In this document: positions 26,956-35,371 of the stretch, in pieces
Layout: every line of letters starts with the position of its first letter
Numbering within the stretch: the first letter of the stretch is position 1
Source: Candidatus Riflebacteria bacterium HGW-Riflebacteria-1
GTDB lineage: Bacteria > Muiribacteriota > Ozemobacteria > Ozemobacterales > Ozemobacteraceae
Assembly (NCBI GenBank): GCA_002839445.1
Contig: PGYB01000001.1
Span: 346,735-410,734 of the forward strand
Direction of reading: 5' to 3'
DNA length: 64,000 bases
Program-made: the position numbers and the translations under genes
Notes under the pieces: model-generated
Databases searched by the model: none
What the model saw: only the letters and a program-made list of their open reading frames with translations
What the model was told of the DNA's origin: nothing

Positions 26956-27541
26956 AAACATGAATAAAATCCTTGAACGCATCGACGGCCTTAACCAGGG
27001 CTTCAAGGGCATGGCACATAAGCGCGCCAGACGCCAGCAACAGACCTTTGCGGCGGCAATGATCGAGGCCACCAAAACACCGGTATCCGCAGGAGTAAGC
27101 GCATCTCCGGCAACAAACCCGGCCGCCACCAATATTGCCAACAATATCAAGTCTGATGTTGAAACTCTGATTGACAAGTATTCAAAAGAACACAACCTCA
27201 GCCCGCAGCTGGTGCAACAGCTTATAGCGGTCGCCTCTGGCAACAACCCGCAGGCGGTCGATAGCAATGGCAATGCTGGCCTGATGCAGATCAAGCCCGA
27301 AATTTTCAGCCAGCTCGGCGGCCAGAACCCGCTTGATCCCGAGCAGAATATAAAGGCTGGCACCAAAGATCTTTCCGACATGTTGCAACGCAATGGCGGC
27401 GATGTATCGCTGGCACTCGCGGCATATAACAGCGATCCGGCAACGGTTAAGCGCTTTGGCGGCGTGCCGCCTTTCCCCTCGACACAAAACTTTGTCAGTC
27501 AGGTTCTTAGTGGACTTGGCAGCGACGACAAAAAAAAATAA
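26948..27541 (+). CDS. Lytic-transglycosylase-like protein without catalytic Glu
   Basis: The protein is 197 aa. Residues 1-75 are helical and low-complexity. Residues about 85-190 are an SLT (goose-lysozyme-like) domain: LVQQLIAVASGNNPQAVDSNGNAGLMQIKP, shown here in parts, and NIKAGTKDLSDMLQRNGGDVSLALAAYNSDP. In active members the segment reads E-S-x-x-N-P; here the Glu position is Ala96 (codon GCC at 27233). The rest of the fold is kept, so it may bind but not cut peptidoglycan. It replaces, by position, an enzyme such as FlgJ. Start ATG 26948, AGGAG 9 nt upstream; an ATG at 26942 is possible. Confidence 0.82.
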   Translation: MLENMNKILERIDGLNQGFKGMAHKRARRQQQTFAAAMIEATKTPVSAGVSASPATNPAATNIANNIKSDVETLIDKYSKEHNLSPQLVQQLIAVASGNNPQAVDSNGNAGLMQIKPEIFSQLGGQNPLDPEQNIKAGTKDLSDMLQRNGGDVSLALAAYNSDPATVKRFGGVPPFPSTQNFVSQVLSGLGSDDKKK

Positions 27542-27553
27542 GGAAAACTTTTC

Positions 27554-28459
27554 ATGCCCGAAAAAAAAGAAGTTCCGGCAGTAGAACCAGTTCTGGCACA
27601 AGGGGCAAACAAGCCGGCCCCCGAAGAACAGGAACAGGAAGAAAGCCAACCCTCGCGAATATATCTCGCGCTCAGCCGCCTGATGTTTCTATTCCTGCTT
27701 GGTTCGCTTGGCGTAGCGATTTTTCTGTCTATTCTGACTGTCGATTTTCTTAACCTTTACTCGATTCGGCACCGGATACCCGAGAACTGGCGCAAGACCT
27801 GGCCATTTGAACAATACTTTGATTTCGTGCAGCTGCATCAACTCCCCGAAGAAGAACGCTACCAGCAGTTGATGCTGCAGGAGCAGGAGCGTTTCAACCG
27901 GCTGATCACCGAAGGCAGCCGCGACCTCGAAACCCGCGCCAAGTCTCTTGAAGACTCATATCGCGGGCTGATCAGAACCCAGAAAGAGCAGTATGGGCGC
28001 GAAATGGAAGAGTTGCGCAAACAGAAAGAAGCTCTGCTTCTTGAGCAAAAGAAGCTCACCGAAGATCGTGCAGATCTTGAAAAGCGCAAGGTGTCGGTTG
28101 ATGACCTCTCGAATCGACTGGCCTCAGAAACACTCAATCTTGAATCAAGCCTGATCAGATTCATGGAGCAGGACAACCGTCTCGACCAGGTTCGCGGCAT
28201 TGCCGCTCAGATGGAGCCAAAGGCACTGTCGACAATTTTTGACGAAGTGCCTGATGACAAGCTGATTTATGATATTCTTTCCGGGTTGCATCCACAGCAT
28301 TCCGGCAAGGTGCTCGGACTTATGGACCCTGAAAAAGCCGGCAAAATTATGAAAATCGGCAATCAGCCGCTGCTGTTGCCAGAACCCGGGCCGTCAAGAA
28401 CCTATGTTCCACCCAGCCTGCAAAATCTCATCGACGAAACTCAGGCAAATTTGCGTTGA
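27554..28459 (+). CDS. MotE-like flagellar motor protein
   Basis: The protein is 301 aa. After a polar N-terminus, one membrane helix (about 40-62) is followed by a long coiled coil (about 110-215). A MgtE-N-like helical domain follows (about 220-275: AAQMEPKALSTIFDEVPD, ILSGLHPQHSGKVLGLMDPEKAGKI). This layout matches MotE/FlbB (YlxF in Bacillus), which lies after fliJ in that genus too. In the family it acts in the periplasm to place the stator or assist motor assembly. GGAAAA precedes the ATG. Confidence 0.78.
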   Translation: MPEKKEVPAVEPVLAQGANKPAPEEQEQEESQPSRIYLALSRLMFLFLLGSLGVAIFLSILTVDFLNLYSIRHRIPENWRKTWPFEQYFDFVQLHQLPEEERYQQLMLQEQERFNRLITEGSRDLETRAKSLEDSYRGLIRTQKEQYGREMEELRKQKEALLLEQKKLTEDRADLEKRKVSVDDLSNRLASETLNLESSLIRFMEQDNRLDQVRGIAAQMEPKALSTIFDEVPDDKLIYDILSGLHPQHSGKVLGLMDPEKAGKIMKIGNQPLLLPEPGPSRTYVPPSLQNLIDETQANLR

Positions 28460-28499
28460 TTCGCTTGTCAGACGAGCAAAAACGCTATAGCATGGGCTA

Positions 28500-30515
28500 A
28501 TGCAAAAACCATTTTTTAATCCGTTTTCTCACGGCTTTTTCAGATGTGCGGCGGCAACACCGCTGGTTGGCCTTGTCCGGCCCATGCATAATGCATCCTG
28601 TCAGATCATCATGCTCAAACAGTGCCATGAGAAACATGTGGGCGCTGTCGTCTTTCCTGAGCTGAGTCTGAGCGGGTACACGGCCCAGGACCTTTTTCAT
28701 CAGCAAAGTCTGCTTGATGAATGTGAGTCAGCGCTTCTTTCACTGGTCAGCGCCAGTGCCACCTATGATCCTTTGCTTGTTACCGGCCTGCCTCTTATGG
28801 TATCCGGGCGACTGTTCAATTGTGCCGCCGTTATTCAGGGCGGGCGCCTTCTTGGTCTGGTGCCGAAAACCTATCTGCCCAACAACGGCGAGTTTTACGA
28901 AAAGCGACATTTTTCACCGGCAAAAGAGCTGCAGCACCAGTATCTGAACATCTGCAACCAGACCGTCGCCATTGGCAACGACCTCCTGTTTCGCTGCCAG
29001 GAAAATCCTGACGCCATTATCGGTGTAGAAATCTGCGAAGATCTCTGGGCACCGGTGCCACCGGCAAGTTTGCTGGCCATGGCCGGTGCCACAATTATCT
29101 GCAATCCATCAGCAAGCAGCGCGATCATCGGCAAGTCTGAATATCGACAACTTCTGTTAAAATCTACCTCTGCCAGGCTGCTCAGCGCTTATATCTATAG
29201 CGGCGCCGGTCAGGGTGAGTCAACAACTGATCTGGCGTGGGACGGCCACGCCCTCATTGCCGAAAACGGCACTATTCTGCAAGAAAGCGAACGTTTTGAC
29301 CATTCAGGTTCGCTGATAATAAGCGACATCGATGTCGAAAAACTTCAACTCGAACGCATGCGCAACAGCAGCTTCAAAGATTGCGCGGTCGATTACCAGG
29401 TTGAATCGCGCAAGCTCAGAACGGTTGAATTTAACAGCAGCAGAGTCAAAGGCGACATCGAAATTCTGCGCGATATCGAACGCTTTCCGTTTGTTCCTGA
29501 CTCGCCGATGTTGCGCCTGCAACGCTGCCAGGAAGTATTGAACATTCAGATACAGGGTCTGGCAACCCGCGTAAAAAGCTGTGGCAGCGAACGTCTCGTT
29601 GTTGGCGTTTCTGGCGGACTCGACTCAACGCTGGCTCTGATTGTTGCCTGCAAGGTGTTTGACCGCCTGGGCATGCCGCGCAGCAACATCATCGCCTGCA
29701 CCATGCCAGGCTACGCCACTTCCGACAGTACAAAAAGCAACGCCCTCGATCTGATGAAGACTCTTGGTGTCGGCGCGCGAGAGATAGATATAAAGCCTTC
29801 CTGCCTGCAGATGTTCAAAGACATCGGGCACCCTTTTGCCAATGGCGAGAAGCTTTATGATATAACCTTCGAGAACGTTCAGGCCGGTGAACGCACGTCT
29901 CACCTGTTCAGGCTGGCGAACGCCAACAATGCCCTGGTGGTTGGCACCGGTGACCTGAGCGAACTTGCGCTTGGTTGGTGCACTTATGGCGTTGGCGATC
30001 ACATGTCGCACTATAACCCCAACGCCTCAGTGCCTAAAACGCTGGTGCGCTACCTGATCAAATGGTTTATCGACAACAATGAATTTGGTGACAAAGCATC
30101 AAAAATTCTGGCTGATATTGTCGAGGGCCAGATTTCGCCAGAACTTGTGCCGGGCGAGGATCACTCACAGCCATCGCAGATCACAGAGGATACGGTTGGT
30201 CCTTATGAATTGCAGGATTTCAATCTGTATTATCTGCTGCGCTACGGTTTCAGGCCTTCAAAAGTCGCCTATTTGAGCTGGTGCGGCTGGGGCAAAGGCA
30301 AGGGTCGCTACGATTTTGCCACGATAAAAAAATGGCTGGCTGTATTTGTAAAACGCTTTTTTGGTCAGTCACAATTCAAACGCAGCTGTGTTCCTGACTC
30401 ACCAAAGGTCGGTTCGGGTGGCGCTCTTTCTCCACGCGGTGACTGGCGAGCGCCAAGTGACGCGTCAGCCGAAATATGGCTTAATCAGCTGAAAAACAAC
30501 ACCCCTGAAAGCTGA
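28500..30515 (+). CDS. nadE: Glutamine-dependent NAD+ synthetase
   Basis: It makes NAD+ from nicotinic acid adenine dinucleotide, using glutamine as nitrogen source. The protein is 671 aa. The N-terminal nitrilase-type glutaminase has the triad E54 (VVFPELSLSGY), K123 (VPKTYLPN) and C179 (GVEICEDLW). The C-terminal synthetase has the PP-loop SGGLDS at 371-376 and later the GTGDLSELALGW motif. It starts about 40 bp after motE with a weak ribosome site. The stop sits directly on the promoter of the small RNA. Confidence 0.93.
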   Translation: MQKPFFNPFSHGFFRCAAATPLVGLVRPMHNASCQIIMLKQCHEKHVGAVVFPELSLSGYTAQDLFHQQSLLDECESALLSLVSASATYDPLLVTGLPLMVSGRLFNCAAVIQGGRLLGLVPKTYLPNNGEFYEKRHFSPAKELQHQYLNICNQTVAIGNDLLFRCQENPDAIIGVEICEDLWAPVPPASLLAMAGATIICNPSASSAIIGKSEYRQLLLKSTSARLLSAYIYSGAGQGESTTDLAWDGHALIAENGTILQESERFDHSGSLIISDIDVEKLQLERMRNSSFKDCAVDYQVESRKLRTVEFNSSRVKGDIEILRDIERFPFVPDSPMLRLQRCQEVLNIQIQGLATRVKSCGSERLVVGVSGGLDSTLALIVACKVFDRLGMPRSNIIACTMPGYATSDSTKSNALDLMKTLGVGAREIDIKPSCLQMFKDIGHPFANGEKLYDITFENVQAGERTSHLFRLANANNALVVGTGDLSELALGWCTYGVGDHMSHYNPNASVPKTLVRYLIKWFIDNNEFGDKASKILADIVEGQISPELVPGEDHSQPSQITEDTVGPYELQDFNLYYLLRYGFRPSKVAYLSWCGWGKGKGRYDFATIKKWLAVFVKRFFGQSQFKRSCVPDSPKVGSGGALSPRGDWRAPSDASAEIWLNQLKNNTPES

Positions 30516-30544
30516 TTGGCAGATACTGTTTTTTCTGTTACAAT
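30516..30544 (+). promoter_or_regulatory. Strong promoter of a small RNA
   Basis: TTGGCA (30516-30521), 17-bp spacer, TACAAT (30539-30544), beginning at the base after the nadE stop. The predicted start is near 30551. Confidence 0.65.
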
Positions 30545-30550
30545 TGAGCT

Positions 30551-30751
30551 AGATCTTAAGAGGATACAAAAAAATTCCTGTTTTTTACGAGCGTTTTGCT
30601 CTCCCGTCTTGCCACCTGCAACGCGGTTGAAGCATCAGTTCGTTAATCCCTGGCCCTCGCTGAAAAGTTTACTTTTCAGTAGACCTTGCAAAAGGTCGAG
30701 TAACCCAACAATATCCCTTTATGAGCCGCCCCAAAAGTGGCTCTTTTTTTT
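30551..30751 (+). ncRNA. Candidate structured small RNA, about 200 nt
   Basis: It has its own promoter and an intrinsic terminator and no coding potential with a ribosome site. Local hairpins are clear: GAGC/GCTC (30589-30601), the 9-bp CTGAAAAGT/ACTTTTCAG (30660-30679), and GACCTT-GCAA-AAGGTC (30682-30697), which has a GNRA tetraloop. Near the ends, AAGAGGATA (30558-30566) can pair with TATCCCTTT (30712-30720), closing the molecule. I do not find SRP, RNase P, tmRNA or known riboswitch signatures. Size suits 6S RNA, but I cannot show its conserved central bubble. Confidence 0.55.
30723..30751 (+). terminator. Intrinsic terminator of the small RNA
   Basis: GAGCCGC (30723-30729) pairs with GTGGCTC (30737-30743, one G-U), and eight T follow (30744-30751). 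It works only for the plus strand; the convergent gene on the minus strand ends 20 bp further on. Confidence 0.88.
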
Positions 30752-30769
30752 GGCTGCAACAACAGCCTC

Positions 30770-31351
30770 TCAGGGAATCTGGGCAACCATACCGCTGATC
30801 TCCTGCGCGTTTTCGTGCACCCGGCGCGTGGCCATCTGAACTTTACGGCGAAGTTCTTCGTACATCTTCTGGCGCTGGGTACGTTCAGCCTCAAGCTGAA
30901 TCACAGCTCCAACAACCGTCTGAGCCGGAGCAGGCTTTTCCTTTGTCACGGCATTTGTCTTTTTCGCAGCGCCTGTCGACACAACAGCAACGTCAGGTGC
31001 AGTCCTGGCCACAATCTTTTTTTCTGAGACAACTATGGCAGAAGTGTCTTTCAGACCAGTATTGTCGACAAATTCAGTATCATGAAACAAAACCGTAACA
31101 GCAACGTCTTTGCGCGACTCAAATTCTTCTAAGAGCTTCTCATATTTGACTTCTACAGTTTCGTTTCCGTTGATCGGAGCCGTTTTTTGCGGCTCTTTGC
31201 GAACACGCTCCAGTTGAAAATTCTGTAGCCTGTTTCTGAGAGCGTTGATTCGCTCATTCATCTCTTTATTCGAAGTTCTCTGAGCATCAGCATCACTGGC
31301 TGATGCCAGAATAAGGCCAGTCAGAATCAACCCAATACCAAAGCTGCGCAT
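30770..31351 (-). CDS. Exported coiled-coil protein, 193 aa
   Basis: I do not recognise the family. It has a signal peptide (MRSFGIGLILTGLILASASDADA). Helical stretches are NERINALRNRLQNFQLERVRK and, near the end, QLEAERTQRQKMYEELRRKV, with an Ala/Lys/Thr-rich low-complexity segment between them. The start at 31351 follows GGAGG. It is the last gene of a minus-strand run after the three beta-helix lipoproteins and may be co-transcribed with them. Confidence 0.7.
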   Translation of the reverse strand: MRSFGIGLILTGLILASASDADAQRTSNKEMNERINALRNRLQNFQLERVRKEPQKTAPINGNETVEVKYEKLLEEFESRKDVAVTVLFHDTEFVDNTGLKDTSAIVVSEKKIVARTAPDVAVVSTGAAKKTNAVTKEKPAPAQTVVGAVIQLEAERTQRQKMYEELRRKVQMATRRVHENAQEISGMVAQIP

Positions 31352-31420
31352 TTCTTAACCTCCAGAATCTCTTTTGTTCTTCTGGAAGTATCGGCACGCA
31401 GCCTGGCAAACTTGAGAAAA

Positions 31421-33391
31421 TTATATGTCGCTGCCATAGGCGCCAGGCTGACCATTGCGGTCAGAAGCCGAAATCAGCGGCGAGTCAGCTTTCAGATGAT
31501 AATCATATTCGCTGGCATTGCCACCGACAAAACGTGGATCAGCATTGATTATCGGAGCCCCCAGCTGGTCACAGTTGCGGGTAGCCTGTAAAAATCCAAA
31601 GATATTATTGTAGACGTAGCTGCGGCCAAGCGTCTTTTCTTCAATGCCATAGCCAGTTCCTGGCTGCTGGCGGTTTACCAAAATGCAATTCTTCAAGTTC
31701 TGAACATCAGCGCCATCAACGACAACTCCGCCTGCCGCGTCAACAGTAATATACTGGAAATCGCCGCTGCAACCGCCGATCAACAGGCCGGTCTTCATCG
31801 ACTGCAACAGACCATTGCGCAAACGCGGCGCCGTACGGTCAACGACCTTCACTGCTACTTCACGAACATTTCTGACATCGAATTCTGCCAGAGAAAAATT
31901 GCTGTTGCCTGCCAGACTCAGCCCAGTCTGACCACCTCTCACCATCACATTCTGCAGACTGCAGTTATATGTGCTCTCTGCCTTGAAACTGCTGTCGCAA
32001 TCTTCAAATGTCATATCGAGCAAAGCAGTGCCGCTTGCTCCCTGCAGCGCAATACCGGTCTGGCAGTATCTTGCCGTGACATTATCAATCTGATAGTCGC
32101 CATTATAAATAGTCAATCCTTTTTCGGCGCCAGAAATGACGAGATGGCGCAGTATACTCTGGTTCTGCCCCGCACCTGGCACCATGCGAATACCATCCCA
32201 GTCTGTCCTGCCGGCCAAAGCAGCGGCCGAGATAAATCTTATCGGCTCTGCCAAGCTTCCCTCAGCGATAAGAGTGCCTTCGACAATCAGCTCGCAGATT
32301 TCAGGACGATAGCCGGTCCGCCCTTCATCGCTGCTGCTGAAACGTACAGTTACGCCGGGTTCAATTTTAATGGTTCGCCCGGCGGGTACGATCAGATCAC
32401 CGTTGAGCGCAATCGGGCTCCAGCTCTTCTTCCAGACCAGGTCTTCGCTTATCCTGCCGGCCGGCACAATGTTGAGACTGGCCGACATCGATGAAACGTT
32501 ACCATCAAGATCAACGGCCTGCACCGCGTAGCGATAAAGCCGCCCGGGCACGGTATCGTCGTCGGCAAAGCTTTCCTCTACCGCAAAGACCATGCGCTCG
32601 TCTTTGATCAAAGCAAGGTTGCCATCGCCTTCCCCTCGATAAACACGAAATCCGGATACCGGGTCGATGCCCGAATAATGCCAGCTTAAAACAGGTCCGC
32701 TGCTGCCCTGCGCCACCTTAAAGCTGGCAACGGCATCAGGTGCGCCGGCGATATCGCCATAAGGCACGGTTTTAAAGGTGCCCGGCGCCGAGATGAATCT
32801 TCGGCCATCGGCTGTCAGGCCTTCAACTTCGAATAAGTAATCAGCTCCGGGAAAAAGCCCGGCGAGAATAACCTGATGTTGCGCCAGCACCTGCGTCGGC
32901 TGAGTCTGAACCCGCGCGCTGTGTCTCTCGCGCCAGCCAATCCATACCGACATCGTTTCCTGGCAGGTAATGTCTATTACCGCATCATTGCTGCCACGAC
33001 GCGATACGATAAAACTTATCATGTTATCAAGAGGCTCAAGCTTAAAGTTAATGCCCTCCTGAACCAGCCCATAACCCAGCTCTATGGTCTTTGACGCAAG
33101 AAAATACCCGTTTCTTTCAACTTTGAGCCGATGCGAACCGACATCAAGCGAAGTGAACGAATAATTGCCTTTTTCATCGGTCTCAGCCTTAAACAGTGAT
33201 CGATGCGAGGTTACCACTGCGCCAGTTATCAAATGACCGTTCATATCAGTAACAGTACCCGAAACAACGCCGCGTTGCGTACCCATTTTGTTCTCGCAAC
33301 CTGCGAGAAAAAGCGCGGCAAGCAGAAGCACCGCCAGCAATCTGTTCTGGCGCGATGCAAGATAAGCGCGAATGCATTTAAGCGGTTTCAT
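31421..33391 (-). CDS. Beta-helix/FN3 lipoprotein, paralogue 3
   Basis: The protein is 656 aa with lipobox LAGC (Cys32). Residues about 38-115 are a carboxypeptidase-regulatory-like domain (VVSGTVTDMNGHLITGAVV). One or two FN3-like domains follow (about 125-310, with SGFRVYRGEGDGN). The C-terminal half is a right-handed beta-helix of short repeats. It ends with the block ADPRFVGGN-YDYHLKADSPL shared with its neighbours. It probably sits on the outer membrane; its ligand is unknown, polysaccharide being common in such folds. It starts 3 nt after the previous gene's stop. Confidence 0.83.
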   Translation of the reverse strand: MKPLKCIRAYLASRQNRLLAVLLLAALFLAGCENKMGTQRGVVSGTVTDMNGHLITGAVVTSHRSLFKAETDEKGNYSFTSLDVGSHRLKVERNGYFLASKTIELGYGLVQEGINFKLEPLDNMISFIVSRRGSNDAVIDITCQETMSVWIGWRERHSARVQTQPTQVLAQHQVILAGLFPGADYLFEVEGLTADGRRFISAPGTFKTVPYGDIAGAPDAVASFKVAQGSSGPVLSWHYSGIDPVSGFRVYRGEGDGNLALIKDERMVFAVEESFADDDTVPGRLYRYAVQAVDLDGNVSSMSASLNIVPAGRISEDLVWKKSWSPIALNGDLIVPAGRTIKIEPGVTVRFSSSDEGRTGYRPEICELIVEGTLIAEGSLAEPIRFISAAALAGRTDWDGIRMVPGAGQNQSILRHLVISGAEKGLTIYNGDYQIDNVTARYCQTGIALQGASGTALLDMTFEDCDSSFKAESTYNCSLQNVMVRGGQTGLSLAGNSNFSLAEFDVRNVREVAVKVVDRTAPRLRNGLLQSMKTGLLIGGCSGDFQYITVDAAGGVVVDGADVQNLKNCILVNRQQPGTGYGIEEKTLGRSYVYNNIFGFLQATRNCDQLGAPIINADPRFVGGNASEYDYHLKADSPLISASDRNGQPGAYGSDI

Positions 33392-33394
33392 GAT

Positions 33395-35371
33395 TTACAA
33401 CCTTGAGCTACCATAGCGGCCCATCTCTGAGCCATAATAGTCCTGCAGTCGCAGAGTAGAATCTGGCGCGAGACGATAGTCAAATGGATTGCCACCTACG
33501 AATTTTGGGTCAGTGCTTACAGCGCCGATACCGGCTGAACAGCCCTGATAGGCCGTAGTAAAGCCATAAATATTATTGAAAGAGTAATCAGGAGCAAGAA
33601 ATGAGCTGTTGTTGATGCCAACGCCGCCTTTTTGCAGACGGTTAACGATAATATTGTTCGCAACAGTCACTTCGCCCACCTCGACGAGAATGCCATTATA
33701 AGCATCGATTGTGCAGTGGTCGATAAAGTTTTCACGCCGGTTAAGCAGTCTTTCGAATTTAACCGCAAGCCCGGTTTCGGCGATGATTAGAGTATTGTAA
33801 ATCTTTGACTTGCCAAAAGTTCCAATAATGCCAGTCTGCAGACAGTTTATGTGCGTGCGGTATACCATCAGCTGGTCGTCGGCGTAGTCAGTAAAATTCT
33901 CGATCGCAGTGCCAACTTGCGAAAAATCAGTGTCATAAACCAGCACGCGACGGCATTTGCTGATCTTGAGCGCCACACCGGCAATCTCTTTGAAGCTGCA
34001 GCCCTGCAGTTCAAGTGTGTCTTTCAACCCTGCAAGCGACACGCCGTTTTCTGAGTGAGTTATCACCAGATTTGTGATCTTTATGCGATCAGCTGACACT
34101 TTTAATGCGTAGCCGCTGCAACCAAACATCTGAACATGATTTATCTCTGAAATACCGGTCATGCTCGACAAAACCCTGATGCCGGCCCAGTGATCGCGAC
34201 GACCAGATCCCTGCAGCGGCCCGAATTTAACTGGGTTTTCAGCTGTGCCCTGCAAAGAAATTCTACCGTTTACCTGCAGTTCTACCCGCTGTTCATCAAG
34301 TCCGGCAGCAAATGCATCAGAGTCGGCGATCAAAAATTCACTGCCGGCGTCGGCCGAGAAAGTAACTCCGGCGGCGATAACCAGGTCAGAATAAACTGCT
34401 ACCGGCGAATCAGCAACACTGATCTTCACATCGCGATTTATAATGCCCGGCACAAAGACCACGCCAGAAACTCTTTTGTCTGATTCGGCGCCATACGCAT
34501 TAACCGCGGTAATCGCATAGCGGCAGAATGTTCCCGATTCAGCATTGATATCGGCAAAGACACGTTCGCGCAAACCGGCTGTGCTGTCGTTTATGCGCTG
34601 CCAGTCATCGTCATTAACCTTGCGGTAAACATTGTAACCCTGTGCCGAAGAACTCACAGCAGCAGCGTCCCACTCGAACTCAACAACTCCAAGAGAGGCA
34701 AGCGGGCGCAGGCGTATGGCAGATGGAGTATCTGGCCGGTCAGCATTGTCAGTCTTAAATGGAAAATCATACGAATAGTGGCTTATCGCCGCTTCGTCGA
34801 TATACTGTACGCGAAAATGATAAACGGTTTCGGGCTGCAGATCTGTCAAAATCACGGCATGCTGTTCCGCCGGCCGTTCTTCGCGATAAATCGCGCCATA
34901 GCCCATGGTTGTGCCGTATTCAACATTGCAAATGACGCTGCGATAGGTGTTCCAGGTAATGCGCGCGCTTGTCGAAGCAACATCAGCGACCTGTACATTA
35001 AAAATACGGTGCGGCGCGTTGGCGCGGTCGAGTCTGATCGTTTCTATGACTGTAGCATCGCCTGATTTGATCTCGATTTGCCGCTCTTCAACGGCATAAT
35101 CCTTGTGCATGATCACGATATTATTCAGTCCTGCCGGCAATTCAGAAAGATAGAACCCGCCATCCAGGCCGCTGTAGACTTTTTCATGTTCAGCAAAGAT
35201 CGAAAATACCACCGCGTTAACCACAGCGTTTCCGCCAGCATCTATTACCCGGCTGCTCAAACTGCCGGTCTGCGATTGACGCAGGCCGCAACCTGAAAGC
35301 AGCGCCAGCAGTAACAGCATAACCGCCAGTATACCCGCTGGTATAAAATGTTTGCGTTCAGTCAGGAACAT
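33395..35371 (-). CDS. Beta-helix/FN3 lipoprotein, paralogue 2
   Basis: The protein is 658 aa with lipobox LSGC (Cys28). It has the same order as its neighbours: regulatory-like domain (SSRVIDAGGNAVVNAVVFS), FN3 domains (VADVASTSARITWNTY; GYNVYRKVNDDDW), beta-helix, and the closing STDPKFVGGNPFDYRL. I chose ATG 35371 because GGGAG lies 6 nt upstream; an upstream ATG at 35398 has no site. The start overlaps the end of the preceding paralogue by 14 nt, so translation is coupled. Confidence 0.83.
   Translation of the reverse strand: MFLTERKHFIPAGILAVMLLLLALLSGCGLRQSQTGSLSSRVIDAGGNAVVNAVVFSIFAEHEKVYSGLDGGFYLSELPAGLNNIVIMHKDYAVEERQIEIKSGDATVIETIRLDRANAPHRIFNVQVADVASTSARITWNTYRSVICNVEYGTTMGYGAIYREERPAEQHAVILTDLQPETVYHFRVQYIDEAAISHYSYDFPFKTDNADRPDTPSAIRLRPLASLGVVEFEWDAAAVSSSAQGYNVYRKVNDDDWQRINDSTAGLRERVFADINAESGTFCRYAITAVNAYGAESDKRVSGVVFVPGIINRDVKISVADSPVAVYSDLVIAAGVTFSADAGSEFLIADSDAFAAGLDEQRVELQVNGRISLQGTAENPVKFGPLQGSGRRDHWAGIRVLSSMTGISEINHVQMFGCSGYALKVSADRIKITNLVITHSENGVSLAGLKDTLELQGCSFKEIAGVALKISKCRRVLVYDTDFSQVGTAIENFTDYADDQLMVYRTHINCLQTGIIGTFGKSKIYNTLIIAETGLAVKFERLLNRRENFIDHCTIDAYNGILVEVGEVTVANNIIVNRLQKGGVGINNSSFLAPDYSFNNIYGFTTAYQGCSAGIGAVSTDPKFVGGNPFDYRLAPDSTLRLQDYYGSEMGRYGSSRL

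Noticed and set aside
30516..30839. 107-codon plus-strand frame after nadE
   Set aside because: It begins inside the small-RNA promoter, crosses the terminator and overlaps a convergent gene.
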